From Vreelandella olivaria (lineage in GTDB: Bacteria > Pseudomonadota > Gammaproteobacteria > Pseudomonadales > Halomonadaceae), in NCBI RefSeq assembly GCF_023507745.1, contig NZ_JALPZO010000106.1, forward strand, positions 1 to 64,000: a DNA stretch of 64,000 nt, in the 5' to 3' direction. Numbering within the stretch: the first letter of the stretch is position 1; each line of letters begins with the position of its first letter. Of this stretch, positions 16,083-25,640 are shown in pieces. Both the position numbers and the translations under genes were made by a program. Below the pieces are notes generated by a model that made no database searches, had not been told where the DNA came from, and saw nothing but the letters and a program-made list of their open reading frames with translations.

Positions 16083-16582
16083 TGTTTACACCCTTTAGCT
16101 TATATCAGGTCCATGCATGGTGCTGCTGGATATGTCTGCGCAGTAATGTGCAACGGCATCGACTAATATAAAGGGGTGTCAACGGGAAAAATGTAGGATA
16201 AATCTTTTATACTCTAGGATTTTTCCTATTATTAAATATTTATTTAAATCAGCTTCTTATGTTTATTTTTGGGTTGTTTTGAATAGTTGACTAATGTGTT
16301 TATTTATGAGGTGCCGTTGTGTTTTGGGAGGTTTAAGCGGCGATGATGTGGCTCTTGTAACGGAGCGAGCTATTTAAGGCTCTGGGGTTAAGAGTGTTTG
16401 CAGTGATCGCTTTGGAGGGCGTCAGAGTATTTCCTGAAGGGAATGGTCTGCCTGTTTGGTTGAGAGGGAAGTTCAGTAAGGTGGATGGAAGCAAGAGGAG
16501 AAACGAAAAGAGGGAGCGGAAGAGGATAACGAGAGAGCCAATAGCAGCGTGACGTACTGGCCGAGCAAATGGCAGGAGTCTG
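16083..16582. other. Intergenic region between porin and fpr
   Basis: About 500 bases without a supported gene. The part next to the porin start is AT-rich (16190-16300) and should hold the porin promoter. The minus-strand frame at 16388-16597 has no ribosome-binding site and a low-complexity translation. Confidence 0.5.
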
Positions 16583-16610
16583 CCCTACCGCGCTCATCAG
16601 CGCGGTAGGG
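16583..16610 (-). terminator. Stem-loop downstream of fpr
   Basis: The arms ccctaccgcgc and gcgcggtaggg form a perfect 11-base stem with a six-base loop, 18 bases beyond the fpr stop codon. It lacks a long T-run, so it may terminate weakly or protect the 3' end. Confidence 0.6.
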
Positions 16611-16627
16611 TGGAGTATGTGGAACCG

Positions 16628-17404
16628 CTACTTCTCTACAAAGGCGCGCTCAATGACGTAGTCGCCCGGCTCGCCCATCCGTGGTGAGATATTCAAACCC
16701 AACTCATCCAGCAGCGCGCTGGTGTCATCCAGCATGGCGGGGCTGCCGCAAATCATGGCGCGATCCTGGCGCGGGTCAATTGGCGGAAGGCCAGTGTCTG
16801 CATACAGCTTGCCGCTGCGGATGTGGTCGGTCAGTCGGCCCATGGTATGGAATGCTTCACGGGTCACGGTTGGGTAGTACACCAGTTTTTCGGCAATTTC
16901 TTCACCCAGGTATTCGTGGGCGGGTAGCTCTTTGGTAATGAAATCGGCGTAAGCCAGTTCAGATACTTCGCGTACCCCGTGTACCAGAATCACTTTTTCA
17001 AAGCGCTCATATACTTCGGGGTCCTGAATCAGGCTCATGAACGGCGCTAAGCCGGTACCCGTTGAAAGCATATAGAGATGACGGCCTGGTAGCAGGTCGT
17101 CGCATACCAGGGTGCCTGTGGGCTTGCGACTGACCATAATCTGATCACCCACCTTGAGGTGCTGAAGACGCGAGGTGAGCGGGCCATCCGGTACCTTGAT
17201 GCTGAAGAACTCCAGATGATCCTCGTAGTTGGGGCTGGCAATGGAGTATGCGCGCATCAGCGGTTTGCCATTCACTTCCAGGCCGATCATGACAAACTGA
17301 CCATTTTTAAAGCGCAGGCTACGCTCGCGGGTGGTACGAAAGCTAAACAGGGTATCGTTCCAGTGGTGTACGCTGAGAACTTCTTCCAGGGCAAACTTGC
17401 TCAT
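16628..17404 (-). CDS. fpr: Ferredoxin/flavodoxin--NADP+ reductase
   Basis: A 258-aa FAD enzyme that moves electrons between NADPH and ferredoxin or flavodoxin, feeding Fe-S assembly and oxidative-stress defence. The FAD-binding motif RAYSIAS lies near residue 51, the NADP-binding TGTGLAPFMS near 116, and the C-terminus ERAFVEK matches the bacterial type I Fpr (AFVEK) pattern. The start at 17404 has a GGAGGA site. It is divergent from a LysR gene of the FinR type; in Pseudomonas FinR activates fpr under superoxide stress, so the 164-base gap between them probably holds the FinR site. Confidence 0.93.
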   Translation of the reverse strand: MSKFALEEVLSVHHWNDTLFSFRTTRERSLRFKNGQFVMIGLEVNGKPLMRAYSIASPNYEDHLEFFSIKVPDGPLTSRLQHLKVGDQIMVSRKPTGTLVCDDLLPGRHLYMLSTGTGLAPFMSLIQDPEVYERFEKVILVHGVREVSELAYADFITKELPAHEYLGEEIAEKLVYYPTVTREAFHTMGRLTDHIRSGKLYADTGLPPIDPRQDRAMICGSPAMLDDTSALLDELGLNISPRMGEPGDYVIERAFVEK

Positions 17405-17568
17405 GCTGGCTCCTCCGGGGCAGAACGGCTTAAGCTTTCTCTGCCATATTCTAAAAAAGAATAAAAAATAGCGTATTTCAATGCTGCTAAGTCTAAATAA
17501 AGGGTGGTATATCTGTTAAGAGAATTATATTGATAACACTTATCTAAAAAATAGATATAGGTGGGTCT

Positions 17569-18495
17569 ATGCATTATACCCTGCGCCAACTGGAAGTTTT
17601 TGTGGCGGTTGCCCAGCACGAAAGTGTCTCCCTCGCTGCACGTGCGCTCTCGATGTCTCAGTCTGCGACCAGTACGGCGCTGGCCGAGCTTGAACGGCAA
17701 TTCGACTGCCAACTGCTGGATCGTATGGGTAAACGGTTAAAGCTTAATGCCCTTGGCTTTCAGCTACTACCTAAAGCAGTTGCGCTTCTGGATCGCGCCG
17801 AGGAAGTGGAAGAGCTGCTGCGGGGCCAGCAAGGGGTAGGGGCTTTGGATGTAGGAGCAACACTCACCATCGGCAATTATTTGGCCACACTGTTAATCAG
17901 TGATTTTATGCAGCGTTATCCGGGTAGCCGAGTACGTTTAGCGGTGCGTAATACGCGGCATATCATTGAAGGCGTGCGCCAGCACTCACTGGATTTAGGT
18001 TTGATTGAAGGCCAGTGCGATGACGATATGGTGATTAGTCAGCCCTGGGTGGAGGATGAGCTGTGTGTCTTTTGCTCGCCTCGTCATCCGTTGGCAGGCC
18101 GCGAGCATCTGGAACTGGAGCAGTTACTGCGGGAAGACTGGATTATGCGGGAGGAGGGCTCGGGCACGCGTATGACGTTAGAGCATGCAGCGCGGCATCG
18201 CCGCAGCCGGTTTAATACCCTGCTGGAGCTTGAACATACCGAGGGTATTAAACGGGCGGTAGAGTCGGGGTTGGGTATTGGCTGTGTGTCCAGGCTTGCG
18301 CTGCGGGATGCCTTCCGGCGTGGCAGTCTGGTGCCGCTACCTACGCCGGAGTTGGATCTGAAACGCCAGTTCACATTTATCTGGCATCGCCACAAGTACT
18401 TAACCACCGGCGTGCGGGAGTTTCTGCGTCTTTGCCGGGAAATGACCGCCGGTGCCAAGCGCAGCGACGATATCCCACTGCCGCCTGTTCCCTAG
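17569..18495 (+). CDS. finR: LysR-family regulator, FinR-like
   Basis: A 308-aa LysR-type regulator. Residues 1-60 form the winged helix-turn-helix ([20 protein letters not shown], then [16 protein letters not shown]), and about 90-295 form the periplasmic-binding-like effector domain ([31 protein letters not shown]). The divergent position next to fpr is the arrangement of finR in Pseudomonas, where the protein controls fpr in response to superoxide and sulfur conditions. The gene symbol rests on that context and on overall similarity. An aggtgg site precedes the ATG. Its stop overlaps the convergent chemoreceptor gene by four bases. Confidence 0.8.
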   Translation: MHYTLRQLEVFVAVAQHESVSLAARALSMSQSATSTALAELERQFDCQLLDRMGKRLKLNALGFQLLPKAVALLDRAEEVEELLRGQQGVGALDVGATLTIGNYLATLLISDFMQRYPGSRVRLAVRNTRHIIEGVRQHSLDLGLIEGQCDDDMVISQPWVEDELCVFCSPRHPLAGREHLELEQLLREDWIMREEGSGTRMTLEHAARHRRSRFNTLLELEHTEGIKRAVESGLGIGCVSRLALRDAFRRGSLVPLPTPELDLKRQFTFIWHRHKYLTTGVREFLRLCREMTAGAKRSDDIPLPPVP

Positions 18496-20351
18496 CCGTT
18501 AATTTTGCTGCTGTGGGGGGCCAGCAGAGTGGGCGTCTCCGCCACCTGGGAGAGCTTGAAGCTGCTGATCGTGCCAGCCAAATGGGCGGCTTGCTCTTTC
18601 AACTGCTCAGCAGCCGTCGTGGATTCCTCTACCAGCGCGGCATTCGATTGAGTCATGCGATCAAGCTCGGTAATGGCAATATTGACCTGATTAATTCCAT
18701 CGCTCTGTTCGCTGGTGGCTGCATTGATCTCCTCCAGCACATCGGTTACCCGCGTAATGTGTTCCACGATGTCCTGCATGGTAGTTCCTGCTTTTTGCAC
18801 CAATGCAGTGCCATTGTTGACCCTACTCTGTGAGTCTTCGATCAGCTTTTGGATATCATTGGCCGCCTCGCTGCTGCGTCCGGCCAGCTTGCGCACTTCA
18901 TCGGCGACTACCGCAAAGCCACGACCATGCTCGCCCGCCCGGGCGGCTTCTACCGAGGCATTAAGCGCCAGCAGGTTGGTTTGGAAAGCAATGCTGTTCA
19001 TCAGTGTGACAATTTCACCGATTTTATGGGAAGCATGGGAGATACCTTCCATCGTCGTGACAACATCGGCTACGACTTGTCCTCCCTCATTGGCCACTGC
19101 GGTGGCGGTATGGGAAAGCTGGTTGGCTTGCTGAGCAGAGGCGGCTGTGTTCTGAACCGTGCTGGTGATCTGCTCAACCGAGGCGGATGTTTGCTGTAGG
19201 CTGGCCGCTGAGTTATCGGTACGGCGTGAAAGATCCTGGCCGCCCATGGCAATTTCATTGGCGGCGTGGTGAACGGATTCGCTACTACTGCGCACCTCCA
19301 GCAGCACCTCTTCCATTTTGCTGACAAAGCGGTTGAAGGCGCGTGCAATCTGGGTAACTTCATCATTGCCTTCTTCGGGTAGGCGCTGGGTTAGATCACC
19401 CTCTCCTGATGCAATGTTATCCATGGCATTGCGCACGCCCAGTAAGCGGCGTAATAGCAGTGACAGCAGTAAGCCAAACACGACGGCGGTAATGACCGCC
19501 ACTATCAGCAGGGTCACAATGGCGGTGGTGGCGATTGCTCGCAGGCCAGCGGTAGCCTCCTGTTCATCAAGTGCCACGATTAACTGCCAACCGCTGTTAC
19601 CTCCCACTTGGCTGCCCATTAATAATTTGCTGGTCCCCTGTAGCGGCATCACATGAGGCGTGGTGGCGTTACTGATTTGCGTCAGGGAGTCTGCGGTGAG
19701 GTCGCTGTTTAATACTGTTGAGGGTTCAAGGGGCAGGCTATCATCAGGATGAGCAACCAGGGTGCCATCCTGTGTTGTTAAAAATCCAAAGCTTGCGGGG
19801 GTCGGTGAAATAGAAGCCACAATGTCAATGACCTCCTGGATGGAAATATCCGCCCCTACGACAGCCACTAAATCACCATTATGAAAATATGGGTGTGCCA
19901 GCGAGACGACCAATTCATCACTGATCATATCCACATACGGAGTGGTGATGATCGTGGTGCCTGCCTCAACCGCATCCTTATACCAGGGGCGTTGGCGTGG
20001 ATCATAATCGCCGGGTGGTTGCCAGCCGTCAGAAAACACCGCTTGTGAGGTCGCGGGATAAGCCATGTAAGTGACCATAAACCCGCCAGATTCAGCCAGC
20101 TGCTCTAGGTAAGGCAATGGATTTTCTTCTTCAGCGGCCACTGTTAACGCTGACAGCATACTCGCTCGAGACGCGACCCACTCATTTAGCGCCTGAGTGT
20201 TTCCCCGTACTACTGCATCTAAGTTGCGTGATACCTGTTGGGCATTGTAATGCTTAACGGTGGTGTAACTGGCGATGCCGTTAATAATCAGGGCGAGGGT
20301 AATCGCCGTGAGTGCGGCGAGTAAGATACGTGCACGCAGAGATGAAAACAT
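18492..20351 (-). CDS. Methyl-accepting chemotaxis protein with dCache sensor
   Basis: A 619-aa transmembrane chemoreceptor. TM1 lies at about 9-30, a periplasmic double-Cache-like domain at about 40-265 ([13 protein letters not shown] and [17 protein letters not shown] are typical of dCache_1 sensors for amino acids and related compounds), TM2 at about 271-300, HAMP at about 300-352, and the signalling domain follows with the hairpin tip [20 protein letters not shown]. It lacks a C-terminal NWETF-type tether for CheR. The ligand cannot be predicted. It is a single gene, convergent with finR. Confidence 0.93.
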   Translation of the reverse strand: MFSSLRARILLAALTAITLALIINGIASYTTVKHYNAQQVSRNLDAVVRGNTQALNEWVASRASMLSALTVAAEEENPLPYLEQLAESGGFMVTYMAYPATSQAVFSDGWQPPGDYDPRQRPWYKDAVEAGTTIITTPYVDMISDELVVSLAHPYFHNGDLVAVVGADISIQEVIDIVASISPTPASFGFLTTQDGTLVAHPDDSLPLEPSTVLNSDLTADSLTQISNATTPHVMPLQGTSKLLMGSQVGGNSGWQLIVALDEQEATAGLRAIATTAIVTLLIVAVITAVVFGLLLSLLLRRLLGVRNAMDNIASGEGDLTQRLPEEGNDEVTQIARAFNRFVSKMEEVLLEVRSSSESVHHAANEIAMGGQDLSRRTDNSAASLQQTSASVEQITSTVQNTAASAQQANQLSHTATAVANEGGQVVADVVTTMEGISHASHKIGEIVTLMNSIAFQTNLLALNASVEAARAGEHGRGFAVVADEVRKLAGRSSEAANDIQKLIEDSQSRVNNGTALVQKAGTTMQDIVEHITRVTDVLEEINAATSEQSDGINQVNIAITELDRMTQSNAALVEESTTAAEQLKEQAAHLAGTISSFKLSQVAETPTLLAPHSSKING

Positions 20352-20434
20352 GGTCGCTCTCTATTCCATTTGGATACCGGATGAGTATCGGCGAGAGCGA
20401 CCACTTCTTTAGCAGATATGACGCTGGCGGCGCC

Positions 20435-20872
20435 TTAGCGCAAATCACTAACCGCGTGTTGGATATCGGCCAAGGAGGCTTTGCTTAAATCCTTCGACAG
20501 CGTGTGGATGACCAGTTTATGGGTTGGATTGTCGAGTTTTTCCCGCAGCAGCCCCAAAAATTTGGGAGGTGCCACCATAATCAGCTTCTTCATGCTGTTT
20601 TCAACCCGTGCATTGTAAAGCCGCTGGGCCACCTCTTTGGCAAACAGCTCATTTTCATGTTTGGAGGCGGCCCCTTCCTCACCAGAGGAGCGTGACGTAG
20701 TAGACATAGACTCATGAACATCTGCACCACGGCGATCCGTAATCAAATCACCTTCATGCAGCCGACCTTCCGCATGTACCAGACTTTCCTTCTCAGCGAG
20801 GTTAAGTGCATCACGAGTAAAAATACGTGCCCGGGCGGCATCGGCTACCACGATATAGGTTGTCATCGTCAT
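20435..20872 (-). CDS. Host attachment family protein
   Basis: A 145-aa soluble protein of the host-attachment family (first named in plant-associated bacteria; true role unclear, related to archaeal/bacterial release-factor-like folds). The N-terminus TTYIVVADAARARIFT, the ADVHESMSTT segment and the C-terminal LIMVAPPKFLGLLREKL with HTLSKDLSKAS are characteristic. The frame extends 13 codons upstream, but a GGAGG lies directly before the ATG at 20872, so this start or the next ATG two codons on is preferred. It is separated from the phn-type operon by 88 bases. Confidence 0.85.
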   Translation of the reverse strand: MTMTTYIVVADAARARIFTRDALNLAEKESLVHAEGRLHEGDLITDRRGADVHESMSTTSRSSGEEGAASKHENELFAKEVAQRLYNARVENSMKKLIMVAPPKFLGLLREKLDNPTHKLVIHTLSKDLSKASLADIQHAVSDLR

Positions 20873-20959
20873 GCGTCCTCCTTGTCGTAAGTGGTTACCT
20901 AACCATGGCAAGCGTTTGCCGATAGGTCAAACGCTTACCCTATATCAACCGCTGGCTGG

Positions 20960-21769
20960 TCACAGCACCTTGCTGCGCAGCAGGCTGGTAATAGCTTCGC
21001 CGATCAACACCAGGACGATAATGGCGATCAGAATCGTTGCTACTGTTGGCCAGGCAAAGGTGTCGATAGCGCCCTGGAGAATCACGCCGATGCCGCCGGC
21101 GCCTACCAGCCCCAATACCGTGGACTCGCGGATATTGATATCCCAGCGCAAAATAATAATGGCAAAAAACGCTGGCATCACCTGGGGAACAATCGCATAG
21201 GCGATAACTTTGGCCTTCGATGCCCCGGTGGCTTCCATGGCCTCCACTGGTTTACGGTCAATCTCTTCAATGGCTTCCCCCATCAGCTTGCCGATAAATC
21301 CGATAGAGCGGAAGACGATGGCCAGAATGCCCGCCAGAACACCAGGGCCAAAAATAGCCACAAACAGCAGCGCCCAGATAATCGTATTCACCGAACGGCT
21401 AGCGACTAAAATGAAGCGGCCCAGCCACAGGTAGGCACGGTTGGGGGTCGTGTTCTGGGCGGCGATATAAGCCACAGGCAGCGCCAGAAAGATGGTTAGA
21501 AATGTTGCCAGGGTGGCGATATGCACGGTTTCCAGCAGGGCATTGAAGATGTTGTTAAGGCCGGCCGGGCTGGGAGGCCACATGCGTGCGCCCAGCCCCG
21601 AAATTTGATTGGGGGCATCCCATACCCAGGGCCAGAAGATATCAATATCGCGAACCGCCCAAAACACCAGCATCAGGGTAGCGAGCAGTACCGCGTAGCG
21701 GAGTAGTCTGGCCTTGCGGTCATAGCGTTGCCAAACCCGGTCGGCAAGTTGCTGTGCGTGATCTACCAT
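20960..21769 (-). CDS. phnE: Phosphonate-type ABC transporter permease, second copy
   Basis: A 269-aa inner-membrane permease of the PhnE family with about six helices. The conserved EAA-like loop (GKLMGEAIEEIDRKPVEAME, then ATGASKAKVIAYAIVPQVMP) contacts the ATPase PhnC, and the C-terminal VLGLVGAGGIGVILQGAID segment is typical. It overlaps the upstream permease gene by seven bases and forms the last gene of phnD-phnC-phnE-phnE. Paired PhnE proteins form the heterodimeric channel. Confidence 0.9.
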   Translation of the reverse strand: MVDHAQQLADRVWQRYDRKARLLRYAVLLATLMLVFWAVRDIDIFWPWVWDAPNQISGLGARMWPPSPAGLNNIFNALLETVHIATLATFLTIFLALPVAYIAAQNTTPNRAYLWLGRFILVASRSVNTIIWALLFVAIFGPGVLAGILAIVFRSIGFIGKLMGEAIEEIDRKPVEAMEATGASKAKVIAYAIVPQVMPAFFAIIILRWDINIRESTVLGLVGAGGIGVILQGAIDTFAWPTVATILIAIIVLVLIGEAITSLLRSKVL

Positions 21770-22575
21770 ATCTTTTTCCTTACCCAGCCGCTGATACCTT
21801 CACTGAGCAAAATAACCGCAATAATGATCAGCAGAATCGCAAAGGCGAAGTCGTAATCGTAGCGCCCAAAGGCATTCATGAGCGTGCCGCCAATACCGCC
21901 AGCGCCCACGATGCCGACAACGGCGGAGGCGCGCAGGTTGCTATCGAGCTGGTACATGGACAGGCCCACCTGGCGGGGAAGAATTTGCGGGAAAACAGCA
22001 TAGAACAGCGTGGCTAAATAGCCCGCACCTGCTGCACGCATGGCTTCTACCTGTCCCCAGTCGATCTCTTCGATTTCCTCAGCCAGCAGCTTGCCGACAA
22101 AGCCAATGGAGTAGAGTGTGAGCGTCAAGATACCGGCCAGTGGACCAAAGCCAACGGCAGCGACGAACAAAATAGCCACAATCACCGGGTGAAAGCTGCG
22201 TGAGATGATAATCACCGCCCGGCCGATCAGATAAATTGGCAGGGGGGCGATATTACGGGCAGCCATGACCGCAAACGGTATTGAGAGCAGTACGCCTAAC
22301 AGCGTCGCCAGAATCGCGATCTGAAAGCTCTCTTTAAACCCGGTTAGCAGCAGCCCGAAACGCTCGAAGCTGGGTGGAAAGCCACCACTGAAGATACGCG
22401 CCGCCCGTGGCAAACCCTCTGATATACGCGCCCAGTTGAAGGGGAGCGAACCAAAGGCCCACACCAGATAGGCGACAGCCAGGATCAACAGGCCATAACG
22501 CAGCAATGGATTGGCAATAAACGGCGGTTTCTTCCACGTGCGTGGCAGGCTGGATTGAGTGTCAGGCGGAGTCAT
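21763..22575 (-). CDS. phnE: Phosphonate-type ABC transporter permease, first copy
   Basis: A 270-aa permease paralogous to its downstream neighbour. It shows an N-terminal helix after a basic leader, the EAA-like loop (GKLLAEEIEEIDWGQVEAMR, AAGAGYLATLFYAVFPQILP) and ASAVVGIVGAGGIGGTLMNA near the C-terminus. It overlaps phnC by 14 bases, which suggests translational coupling. The substrate class (phosphonate, phosphite or phosphate) is set by PhnD and not by this gene. Confidence 0.9.
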   Translation of the reverse strand: MTPPDTQSSLPRTWKKPPFIANPLLRYGLLILAVAYLVWAFGSLPFNWARISEGLPRAARIFSGGFPPSFERFGLLLTGFKESFQIAILATLLGVLLSIPFAVMAARNIAPLPIYLIGRAVIIISRSFHPVIVAILFVAAVGFGPLAGILTLTLYSIGFVGKLLAEEIEEIDWGQVEAMRAAGAGYLATLFYAVFPQILPRQVGLSMYQLDSNLRASAVVGIVGAGGIGGTLMNAFGRYDYDFAFAILLIIIAVILLSEGISGWVRKKIW

Positions 22576-23368
22576 GGCGAGCTACCTCCGCGGAAGTGTT
22601 TGGTGGTTCAGTAATGGAGTCGTCCGGTGCTTCAATGCCACCGTAAATGGCATCCAGGGCATCTTTGTTGAAATCACTGGGTACGCCGTCAAAAATCATT
22701 TTGCCGTGGCGCAGGCCGACAATCCGTTCGGTGTAGGTTTTTGCCTGGGCAACGTTATGAATATTAATCAGCACCGGCAGCGCAAGCTCGCTGGCAAGGC
22801 TCTGTAGTAACATCATAATCTGCTCGGAAGTGCGTGGGTCCAGCGAGGCGGTGGGCTCATCGGCGAGCAGTACCTCGGGTTCCTGCATTAATGCCCTTAC
22901 CACGCCCACCCGCTGGCGCTCACCGCCAGAGAGTGCGTCGGCGCGCTTGTTGGCATAGTGGGCAATACCCACGCGCTCCATTAAAACAAATGCACGCTCA
23001 ATATCAGCCTGGGGGTAGCGGCGTGAAATAGCCTGGTAAAGATTGACGTAACCCAGCCGTCCCGCCAACACATTCTCCATGACGGTGAGCCGGTCAAGCA
23101 GGTTAAAGCCTTGAAACACCATGCCAATTTTGCGTCGGGCGTGGCGCAATTCCGCGCCTTTCAGGTTAACCAGTTCGGTGCCATTGAGTTTGATAGAACC
23201 AGAGGTAGGCTCTACCAACCGGTTGATGCAGCGGAGCATGGTACTTTTGCCAGCGCCGGATGCTCCTACGATAGAAACAACGCAGTTGCCCTCGACCTTG
23301 AGGTCGAGCCCTTTCAGCACTGCCTCATTGTGGCCATAACGTTTGACCAGGTTATTTATTTCCAGCAT
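22562..23368 (-). CDS. phnC: Phosphonate-type ABC transporter ATP-binding protein
   Basis: A 268-aa ATPase of the PhnC family. Walker A GASGAGKS, the signature LSGGERQRVGVVRAL, Walker B EVLLADEPTASLD and the switch histidine in INIHNVAQAK are all present. The frame is open 13 codons further upstream, but MLEINNLVKRYG with a GGAAG site gives the start at 23368. It powers the two PhnE permeases. No C-P lyase (phnGHIJKLM) genes are in the window, so the breakdown route of the imported compound is unknown. Confidence 0.92.
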   Translation of the reverse strand: MLEINNLVKRYGHNEAVLKGLDLKVEGNCVVSIVGASGAGKSTMLRCINRLVEPTSGSIKLNGTELVNLKGAELRHARRKIGMVFQGFNLLDRLTVMENVLAGRLGYVNLYQAISRRYPQADIERAFVLMERVGIAHYANKRADALSGGERQRVGVVRALMQEPEVLLADEPTASLDPRTSEQIMMLLQSLASELALPVLINIHNVAQAKTYTERIVGLRHGKMIFDGVPSDFNKDALDAIYGGIEAPDDSITEPPNTSAEVARHDSA

Positions 23369-23425
23369 GTTTTCGCTTCCATCAATCGACGAAGATCCGC
23401 GCCGCATAACGCGGCGCGGTACGCG

Positions 23426-24415
23426 TTACTCTAGGTTTGCCCGCGTATAGCTCACGCCGTTGGCGGCTTGGATGGTGCGAATAACCTGCCAGTTATCCTT
23501 GTAATTGATGGGGATAAACTTCTCGACGCCGTCAAACTCTTCACCCAGTTCAGTACCGATAAAGTCAAACGTGAAGAAGGCTTCTTCTATCTTCTCCACC
23601 AAGTCGGGATGGAGGTTATGTGCATAGTTATAGGAGGTGGTGGGGAAGCGGTCGGATTCGTAGATCAGTCGTACATCCTCTTCATCATAGAGGCCACGAG
23701 CCGCCATACGCTCTACCACTTCAGAGGCTACCGGGGCTGCATCATAGTCCCGTGCCACCACACCCAGCATGGATTGGTCATGGCTGCCGGAGTACACCAC
23801 TTGGTAATCTTCGTCGGGGACAATGCCCAGCTCAGGCAGCAGTGCACGGGGGGCCAGGTTGCCCGAGTTCGAGGTGGGCGAGGTGTGTGCAACGCGCTTG
23901 CCTTGCAGGTCTTCCAGGCTTTCGATATCCGAATCGACATGGGTAAACATTTGCAGAGTGTAGCCGAACTGGCCGTCATCAGACCCCATGAGTGCAAAGG
24001 GAACGGCGCCCGCCAGGTTGACTGCAAAAGGCGTGGGGCCAGTGGAGAATCCGGCAATATGTAGTCGCCCGCTGCGCATTGCTTCCACCTGTGCGGCATT
24101 TGACTGCACCGCAAAGAAGCGAACATCACGCCCGGTCACTTCCGACAAGTGGTCGATGAATGGCTGCCAGATATCGGAATAAATAGCAGGATCTTCCACC
24201 GGGGTATAGGCGAAAATGAGGGTGTCGGGATTGGCCCACTCTGACTCATCGCCCGGGCGGTCGGCGACCAAATCGCCATTCTCATCGCAGTAGAGGGTAT
24301 CGAGATCACCACGCTCGCATTCAGCGAATGCCTGGTTCGAGAGTAGCGCTAAGGGCAGCAGCGATACAGCCGTGAGTACTGCAAGCGGGTGCTTGCGAAA
24401 ACGTGACGTTGCCAT
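23426..24415 (-). CDS. phnD: Phosphate/phosphite/phosphonate ABC transporter substrate-binding protein
   Basis: A 329-aa precursor of a periplasmic PhnD-family binding protein. The signal peptide runs from MATSRFRKHP to about residue 31 (SNQAFA). The mature start carries an acidic segment with two cysteines and CDENGDLVAD, which resembles a calcium loop. The binding fold follows (DTLIFAYTPVEDPAIY, then the MRSGRLHIAGFSTGPTPFAV motif that caps the ligand). An earlier in-frame ATG at 24457 is less likely; the AGG-containing site fits 24415. It is the first gene of phnDCEE and lies downstream of a Pho-box-like site. The exact ligand is not determined. Confidence 0.88.
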   Translation of the reverse strand: MATSRFRKHPLAVLTAVSLLPLALLSNQAFAECERGDLDTLYCDENGDLVADRPGDESEWANPDTLIFAYTPVEDPAIYSDIWQPFIDHLSEVTGRDVRFFAVQSNAAQVEAMRSGRLHIAGFSTGPTPFAVNLAGAVPFALMGSDDGQFGYTLQMFTHVDSDIESLEDLQGKRVAHTSPTSNSGNLAPRALLPELGIVPDEDYQVVYSGSHDQSMLGVVARDYDAAPVASEVVERMAARGLYDEEDVRLIYESDRFPTTSYNYAHNLHPDLVEKIEEAFFTFDFIGTELGEEFDGVEKFIPINYKDNWQVIRTIQAANGVSYTRANLE

Positions 24416-24561
24416 GTGAAGCCTCGTAGGTGCGTTATTTTTGTGGTTTTTAACCATTGCGTTGCGCTAAGTTAATATTCAATCAACGCATGTTTCGAAA
24501 ATGGACATTTGACGATATAAATGTTTATTTTTCGAAAATTAACACCTTCAATCTAGGGTTT

Positions 24562-24579
24562 ATGACAAAGTTATGTCAA
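24562..24579 (-). promoter_or_regulatory. Pho-box-like operator upstream of phnD
   Basis: On the minus strand TTGACAT and TTGTCAT stand as 7-bp direct repeats separated by four bases, matching the PhoB site CTGTCAT-N4-CTGTCAT at 5 and 6 of 7 positions. It lies about 150 bases before the phnD start and overlaps the first codons of the divergent phosphatase gene. Phosphate-starvation control of the transporter is the likely meaning. Confidence 0.5.
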
Positions 24580-25166
24580 ATACTTTCCATACGGCTTCAT
24601 ACCAATGGCGAAACGTTTACTTGCTGATGCGCCATGGTCATAGCCAGGCCAATGAACGGGGGGTGATCATTAGCTCTCCTGAGCGGGGGTTAGACGCTTT
24701 CGGTCTTTCCACGATGGGGGAGCAGCAGCTTGTGGAGATCGTGGGGGACTGGCAGTGGCCTGTGCCCACTCGGGCACTGCATTCGGATTTTTTACGTACC
24801 ACGCAAACCGCGCAGTGGGTGGCAAGTGCCTTTGATGTACCCATCGCCAAAGAGCAGCGCCTGCGGGAGCGTTACTTCGGGGAGCTGGAGGGGTTGGCTG
24901 ATAGCCATTACCCTGATGTATGGGCACTGGATGCCCAGAATGCCGGCCATCAGCAGTATCAGGTGGAAGCTGTCAATGCCGTCGCAGCGCGTATGAGAGA
25001 TGTTATCGCAGAGCTGGAGCAGCAACTGGCGGGGGAAACGGTGCTGGTAGTAAGCCACGGAGACCCGCTACAGATTTTACTGACGGCACTGGCCAACAAG
25101 CCGTTGAGCCAGCACCGGGAGCAGCCAGCGCTGCTGCCTGCCAGTGTTACCCTGCTGGGTGGCTAA
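24573..25166 (+). CDS. Histidine phosphatase family protein
   Basis: A 197-aa member of the phosphoglycerate-mutase-like histidine phosphatase family. The catalytic LMRHGHSQAN motif lies at residues 19-28, the TTQTAQW and LRERYFGELEG segments carry the other substrate-binding residues, and VLVVSHGDPLQILL holds the second active histidine. The substrate is unknown. The ATG at 24573 lacks a clear ribosome-binding site and sits inside a Pho-box-like sequence, so translation may begin at a codon between 24573 and 24627. It is divergent from phnD and overlaps the end of ridA by four bases. Confidence 0.82.
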   Translation: MSNTFHTASYQWRNVYLLMRHGHSQANERGVIISSPERGLDAFGLSTMGEQQLVEIVGDWQWPVPTRALHSDFLRTTQTAQWVASAFDVPIAKEQRLRERYFGELEGLADSHYPDVWALDAQNAGHQQYQVEAVNAVAARMRDVIAELEQQLAGETVLVVSHGDPLQILLTALANKPLSQHREQPALLPASVTLLGG

Positions 25167-25561
25167 GCGCCGCCTTCCGCCGCGGGAATCCAGGCGATCA
25201 TATCCACTTCCACATCGGCGCCGCCAGCAAGGCCGGTGACCCCGATACAGGTACGGGTGGGCAATGGCTGCTTGAAGTAGCTTGCATATACGGCGTTGAC
25301 CTCTTCAAAGTGGCCCATATTGGTGATAAACACCCGCGACTGCACCACGTAATCGAAGCTGCTGCCCACCTCTTCCAGCACAATGGCAAGGTTTTGCATT
25401 ACCCGATGAGTTTGTTCGGTAAAAGTGCCCAGCAACATCTCGTTGGTTTCCGGTACGGTGGGCATTTGTCCGGTGATAAACACCAGATCCCCCACCCGGC
25501 AGGCGTGTGAAAAAGGGGCAATGGGCTGCGGCGCCCGGTCAATAAACAGTTTTTCGATCAT
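25163..25561 (-). CDS. RidA family reactive-intermediate deaminase
   Basis: A 132-aa RidA/YjgF-family protein. RidA enzymes hydrolyse enamine/imine intermediates made by PLP enzymes. The conserved R103 (PTRTCIGV) and E118 (ADVEVDMIAW) that bind the substrate are present, as is the GQMP loop. The frame is open 18 codons upstream but MIEKLFIDRAP is the family-like N-terminus. Its stop codon overlaps the convergent phosphatase gene. It lies downstream of the aap operon on the same strand but beyond a terminator; a link with amino-acid metabolism is possible. Confidence 0.88.
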   Translation of the reverse strand: MIEKLFIDRAPQPIAPFSHACRVGDLVFITGQMPTVPETNEMLLGTFTEQTHRVMQNLAIVLEEVGSSFDYVVQSRVFITNMGHFEEVNAVYASYFKQPLPTRTCIGVTGLAGGADVEVDMIAWIPAAEGGA

Positions 25562-25582
25562 GATTGATCCAAGCGTGTTGGT

Positions 25583-25617
25583 AAAACAGAAAAATGGGCC
25601 TCCGGAGAGACCCATTT
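25583..25617 (-). terminator. Terminator of the aap operon
   Basis: On the minus strand AAATGGG and CCCATTT form a stem around a GC-containing loop, followed by TTTTCTGTTTT. It lies just after the aapP stop codon and 22 bases before the ridA start. Confidence 0.7.
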
Positions 25618-25640
25618 GCTTACTAAGAACGAACGGGTAC

